A stretch of DNA of 64,000 nucleotides from Sphaerisporangium rufum (GTDB lineage Bacteria; Actinomycetota; Actinomycetes; Streptosporangiales; Streptosporangiaceae). A program made the position numbers and the translations under genes. The notes under the pieces are model-generated. The model was not told the DNA's origin. It saw only the letters and a list, made by a program, of their open reading frames with translations, and did not search any database. Of this stretch, positions 61,348 to 64,000 are shown piece by piece. The stretch spans positions 1-64,000 of the forward strand of contig NZ_BOOU01000032.1 of assembly GCF_016863395.1 (NCBI RefSeq), in the 5' to 3' direction. Position 1 is the stretch's first letter. The number at the start of each line of letters is the position of its first letter.

Positions 61348-61977
61348 GTGCGTCTCGCGCTGATCGCCGCCATCGGCATCGCCCTTCCCGTCCTGGCCGG
61401 CTGCGCCCGCGACGCCGAGCCGCCGCGCGCCTCCTCCACCGCGCCGGTCATCGCGCCGGGACGCCCGGGCGAGCCGGCCAGAACCCTGGACCCGGCGGCG
61501 ACCGCGCCCGCCGTCCCCTCCCCCACCGCCGCCGCGGCCGACGTCCGCTTCATGCAAGACATGATCGTTCACCATCGCCAGGCGCTGGAGATGAGCACCG
61601 CCGCGGCCACCCGGGCGGCCTCCGACGGGGTGCGGCGCATCGCGGCGCGGATCGCCGCCGCCCAGGGCCCGGAGATCAAGGCGATGGAACGGTGGCTGCG
61701 CGACCAGGGGCAGCGGGTGCCCGACCACCACGCCGCGCACGACCGCATGCCCGGGATGGCCACCGAGGCCCAGCTGACCGCGCTGCGAGCGGCGCGCGGC
61801 GCGGCGTTCGACCGGATGTTCCTCGACCTGATGATCGCCCACCATCTCGGGGCGATCACCATGTCCGCCACCGAGATCGAGGACGGCACGCACACCATGG
61901 TGCAGGAGCTGGCCCAGGACATCTCGGTCGGCCAGACCGCCGAGGTCAACCGGATGCGCCGCCTGCAGGCCGGCTGA
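61348..61977 (+). CDS. DUF305 lipoprotein
   Basis: A 209-residue protein with a lipobox LAGC at the end of a short signal, then two DUF305 repeats with the MIVHHRQALEMS and MIAHHLGAITMS histidine motifs. DUF305 proteins bind metals, often copper, in the envelope. AGGAGG precedes GTG 61348. It is paired divergently with the LVIVD gene. Confidence 0.9.
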   Translation: MRLALIAAIGIALPVLAGCARDAEPPRASSTAPVIAPGRPGEPARTLDPAATAPAVPSPTAAAADVRFMQDMIVHHRQALEMSTAAATRAASDGVRRIAARIAAAQGPEIKAMERWLRDQGQRVPDHHAAHDRMPGMATEAQLTALRAARGAAFDRMFLDLMIAHHLGAITMSATEIEDGTHTMVQELAQDISVGQTAEVNRMRRLQAG

Positions 61978-62061
61978 CGGCCGGTCCCCGCGCCGGCGAT
62001 ACCTTCCCCGCAGAGCACCTTTCCCGGCATCATCGGGGACGCATCGGCATGCGGAGACGGG

Positions 62062-63165
62062 GTGGCGAGGATGGACGGGCCCGGCACGGGCATCGAGCGG
62101 ACCGCCGACGGCGGGCGGGACGCCGCGGAGGGCTCCGGCACCGACCATGCGGCCGCCGCGGCCGCCGCGGCCGTCGTGCGCGGCGGCGGCGAGGCGGCGT
62201 TCGGGGCGCTGCTGGAGGGTCACCGGCGGGAGCTGCGGGTGCACTGCTACCGCATGCTGGGCTCGCTGGAGGACGCCGAGGACCAGGTGCAGGAGACGTT
62301 CCTGCGCGCCTTCCGGGGACGGGCCGGCTTCGAGGGGCGCAGCACCGTCCGCGCCTGGCTGTACCGGATCGCGACCAACGCCTGCCTGGACTTCCTGGAC
62401 CGCCATCCGCGCCGCCCGCAGCCGCGGCCCGAGCCCGCGCTGGCCACCCCGGGGGTGACCGCCCGCTCGCGGACCGAGGTGCCGTGGCTGCGGCCCTTCC
62501 CGGACGTGCTGCTGGAGCCCGCGGGCCCGCCCGGCGAGCAGCCGGACGCCGCGCTGGTGGCCCGGGAGACGATCGAGCTGGCCTTCCTGGCGGCGATCCA
62601 GCACCTGCCGCCCCGCCAGCGGGTGGTGGTGATCCTGCGGGACGTGCTCGGCTGGCCGGCGCCGGAGACCGCCGAGCTGCTGGACACCAGCGTCGCCGCG
62701 GTGAAGAGCGCGCTGCAGCGGGCCCGCCCGGTGCTGCGCGAGCACCTGCCGGCCGACCGTGGGGCATGGGCACCGGCCACCGAGCCCACCGCCGAGGAGC
62801 GCGAGGTGCTGCGGCGCTACATCACCGCGGTCGAGCGGGCCGACCCGGAGGTCCTGGCCGCCGTGCTGCGCAAGGACGCCCTGCAGACCATGCCCCCGGC
62901 GCCGATCTGGATCCTCGGCGGCCCGGCCATCGTGGCGAACTGGACGCCGGCCATGGTGGGCCCGCAGGCGTGGGGCGACTGGCGGCTCGTCCCCACCGCG
63001 GCCAACCGCCAGCCCGCGGCGGCGGCGTACCTGCGGCGCCCCGGCGACACCGCCTTCCGGGCCTCCTGGCTCGCGGTGCTGCGGGTCGAGGACGGCCTGA
63101 TCTCCGAGATCACCACGTTCGGCGAGGACCTGTTCCCGGCGTTCGGGCTGCCACCCGTCCGGTGA
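62062..63165 (+). CDS. ECF sigma factor with C-terminal SnoaL-like domain
   Basis: A 367-residue sigma-70 factor: region 2 (HCYRMLGSLEDAEDQVQETFLRAFRGRAGF), region 4 (LPPRQRVVVILRDVLGWPAPETAELLDTSVAAVKSALQRAR) and a C-terminal SnoaL-like domain (residues about 245-360) that in this ECF class controls activity instead of an anti-sigma factor. GTG 62062 follows GGAGA; ATG 62071 is possible. Target promoters unknown. Confidence 0.92.
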   Translation: MARMDGPGTGIERTADGGRDAAEGSGTDHAAAAAAAAVVRGGGEAAFGALLEGHRRELRVHCYRMLGSLEDAEDQVQETFLRAFRGRAGFEGRSTVRAWLYRIATNACLDFLDRHPRRPQPRPEPALATPGVTARSRTEVPWLRPFPDVLLEPAGPPGEQPDAALVARETIELAFLAAIQHLPPRQRVVVILRDVLGWPAPETAELLDTSVAAVKSALQRARPVLREHLPADRGAWAPATEPTAEEREVLRRYITAVERADPEVLAAVLRKDALQTMPPAPIWILGGPAIVANWTPAMVGPQAWGDWRLVPTAANRQPAAAAYLRRPGDTAFRASWLAVLRVEDGLISEITTFGEDLFPAFGLPPVR

Positions 63166-63247
63166 CCGATTCCTTTTCGCGCGGGCCGCCGTCTCAACCC
63201 TTGCGACGACGGCCCGCCCGGGGCCGCCCGGTGTGAAGGGAACGACG

Positions 63248-64000
63248 ATGACCGATCTTCAGCGACAGGTCCAGGACGCCGCCGACCGGCTGGTGGAGTC
63301 CGGCGCCGAGACGGGCGTGCAGGTGGCGGTCTACCGGCACGGCGAGCAGGTGGTCGACGTGGTGGCCGGCCTGGCCGACCCGGCGACCGGCCGGCCGATG
63401 ACGGCCGCGACGCCGGTCTACTGCTCCTCCACCGGCAAGGGTGTCACCGCGACCGTGGTGCACGTGCTCGCCGAGCGCGGCGTGCTCGGGTACGACACGC
63501 CGATCGCCGAGGTGTGGCCGGAGTTCGGTGCGCACGGCAAGCAGGACGCGACCGTCGGGCAGGCGCTCACCCACACGACCGGGGTGCCCGGCCTGCCGGT
63601 GGACACCACCCCGGAGGACCTGTGCGACTGGGACCGGATGTGCGCCGTGGTCGCCGGTTCGCGGCCCTGGTGGCGGCCCGGCACCCGCGCCGGGTACCAC
63701 GCCCAGACCTACGGCTACATCCTGGGCGAGGTGGTCCGCCGGGTGACCGGGCGGCCGATCTCGCAGGTGCTGCGCGAGGAGGTGGCCGGCCCGCTCGGCG
63801 TGGCCGGCGAGCTGTTCTTCGGCGTCCCCGAGCCGCTGCTCGGCACGGTGGCCCGGCTGGACGAGCCGTCGGGGGCGCCGGAGATCCCGGCGGAGATGCT
63901 CGCGGCCATGCCGTTCTTCCAGGTCGTGAACGGCGCCACCGCCGCGCCGCCCGCGGCGATGCCGGACGCGGCCTTCGGCAACCGGGCCGACGTGCTGGCC
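63248..64000 (+). CDS. Serine beta-lactamase-like esterase, N-terminal part (cut by window edge)
   Basis: The first 251 residues of a class-C beta-lactamase/EstB-type protein. The SxxK nucleophile motif is in YCSSTGKG near residues 58-65, and YHAQTYGYILGE supplies the Tyr motif, where the usual YxN is YHA. Family members are esterases or D-Ala peptidases. ATG 63248 is preceded by AAGGGAACG. The rest lies right of the window. Confidence 0.9.
   Translation, partial: MTDLQRQVQDAADRLVESGAETGVQVAVYRHGEQVVDVVAGLADPATGRPMTAATPVYCSSTGKGVTATVVHVLAERGVLGYDTPIAEVWPEFGAHGKQDATVGQALTHTTGVPGLPVDTTPEDLCDWDRMCAVVAGSRPWWRPGTRAGYHAQTYGYILGEVVRRVTGRPISQVLREEVAGPLGVAGELFFGVPEPLLGTVARLDEPSGAPEIPAEMLAAMPFFQVVNGATAAPPAAMPDAAFGNRADVLA

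Noticed and set aside
1-64000. CRISPR arrays, insertion sequences, tRNA genes or prophage
   Set aside because: No regularly spaced repeats, transposase motifs, tRNA-like cloverleaf sequences or phage genes were recognised.

Overview
The window is chromosomal DNA from a very high-GC filamentous actinomycete. Nearly every codon ends in G or C, and the content is typical of the group: an AfsR-like SARP regulator, WhiB protein, DUF574 methyltransferase, SPW protein, NgcEFG-type transporter, F420-type nitroreductase, DUF305/LVIVD pair and many GTG starts. The mix looks closer to Streptosporangiales or Thermomonosporaceae than to mycobacteria, but nothing here fixes the genus. No rRNA, tRNA, CRISPR array, insertion sequence or prophage was seen. 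About 54 genes or gene remnants are supported.

Layout. 1-234 is the start of metK (minus strand), preceded by a leader with an intrinsic-terminator hairpin. 911-6819 holds a SARP regulator, a Sfp-type phosphopantetheinyl transferase, an AlkB-like dioxygenase with a probable LexA box, and a PfkB kinase. 6812-12058 is a four-gene minus-strand operon (UreAB fusion, divergent UreC, MHS transporter, YtcJ-type amidohydrolase) read away from a PucR-like regulator (12181-13344). 13345-16535 carries an XRE remnant and a sugar ABC transporter. 16818-21391 has NDH-2, DUF72, DUF2087 and Old Yellow Enzyme genes plus an ArsR-like regulator. 21560-25848 is a SIS-ngcEFG amino-sugar uptake unit. 25992-33262 is regulators and small genes (WhiB, TetR/SPW, DUF574, MFS, SRPBCC with an ArsR remnant, zinc ribbon, cytosine deaminase, LysR).

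33348-43093 starts with metE. It then carries a set resembling a dormancy regulon: a P1B-5 metal ATPase fused to hemerythrin, an F420-type nitroreductase, a FAD enzyme, ThuA, a phosphoribosyltransferase and nicotinate phosphoribosyltransferase. Four 14-nt motifs with DosR-box geometry lie between these genes. 43115-50209 has an HTH/NBR1-Ig membrane protein, a GntR regulator, an anti-sigma-type ATPase, a hydrolase, P450, IclR regulator and flavin monooxygenase. 50453-54890 has a RecD2-like helicase, a NUDIX-like protein and a BBE oxidoreductase. 55091-64000 has an epoxide-hydrolase-like enzyme, a Tat-exported TPR/retropepsin-like protein divergent from a VanY peptidase, an acyl-CoA dehydrogenase, a divergent LVIVD/DUF305 pair, an ECF sigma factor with SnoaL tail, and the start of a serine beta-lactamase-like esterase.

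The strongest leads are (i) the urease-like operon, which lacks accessory genes and has an altered active-site flap, (ii) the DosR-like island, (iii) the GATAY-repeat control region between the TPR/retropepsin and VanY genes, and (iv) several start codons placed 6-7 nt after TANNNT boxes, which suggests leaderless transcripts. Functions are assigned from motifs recognised by eye; no database search was run.
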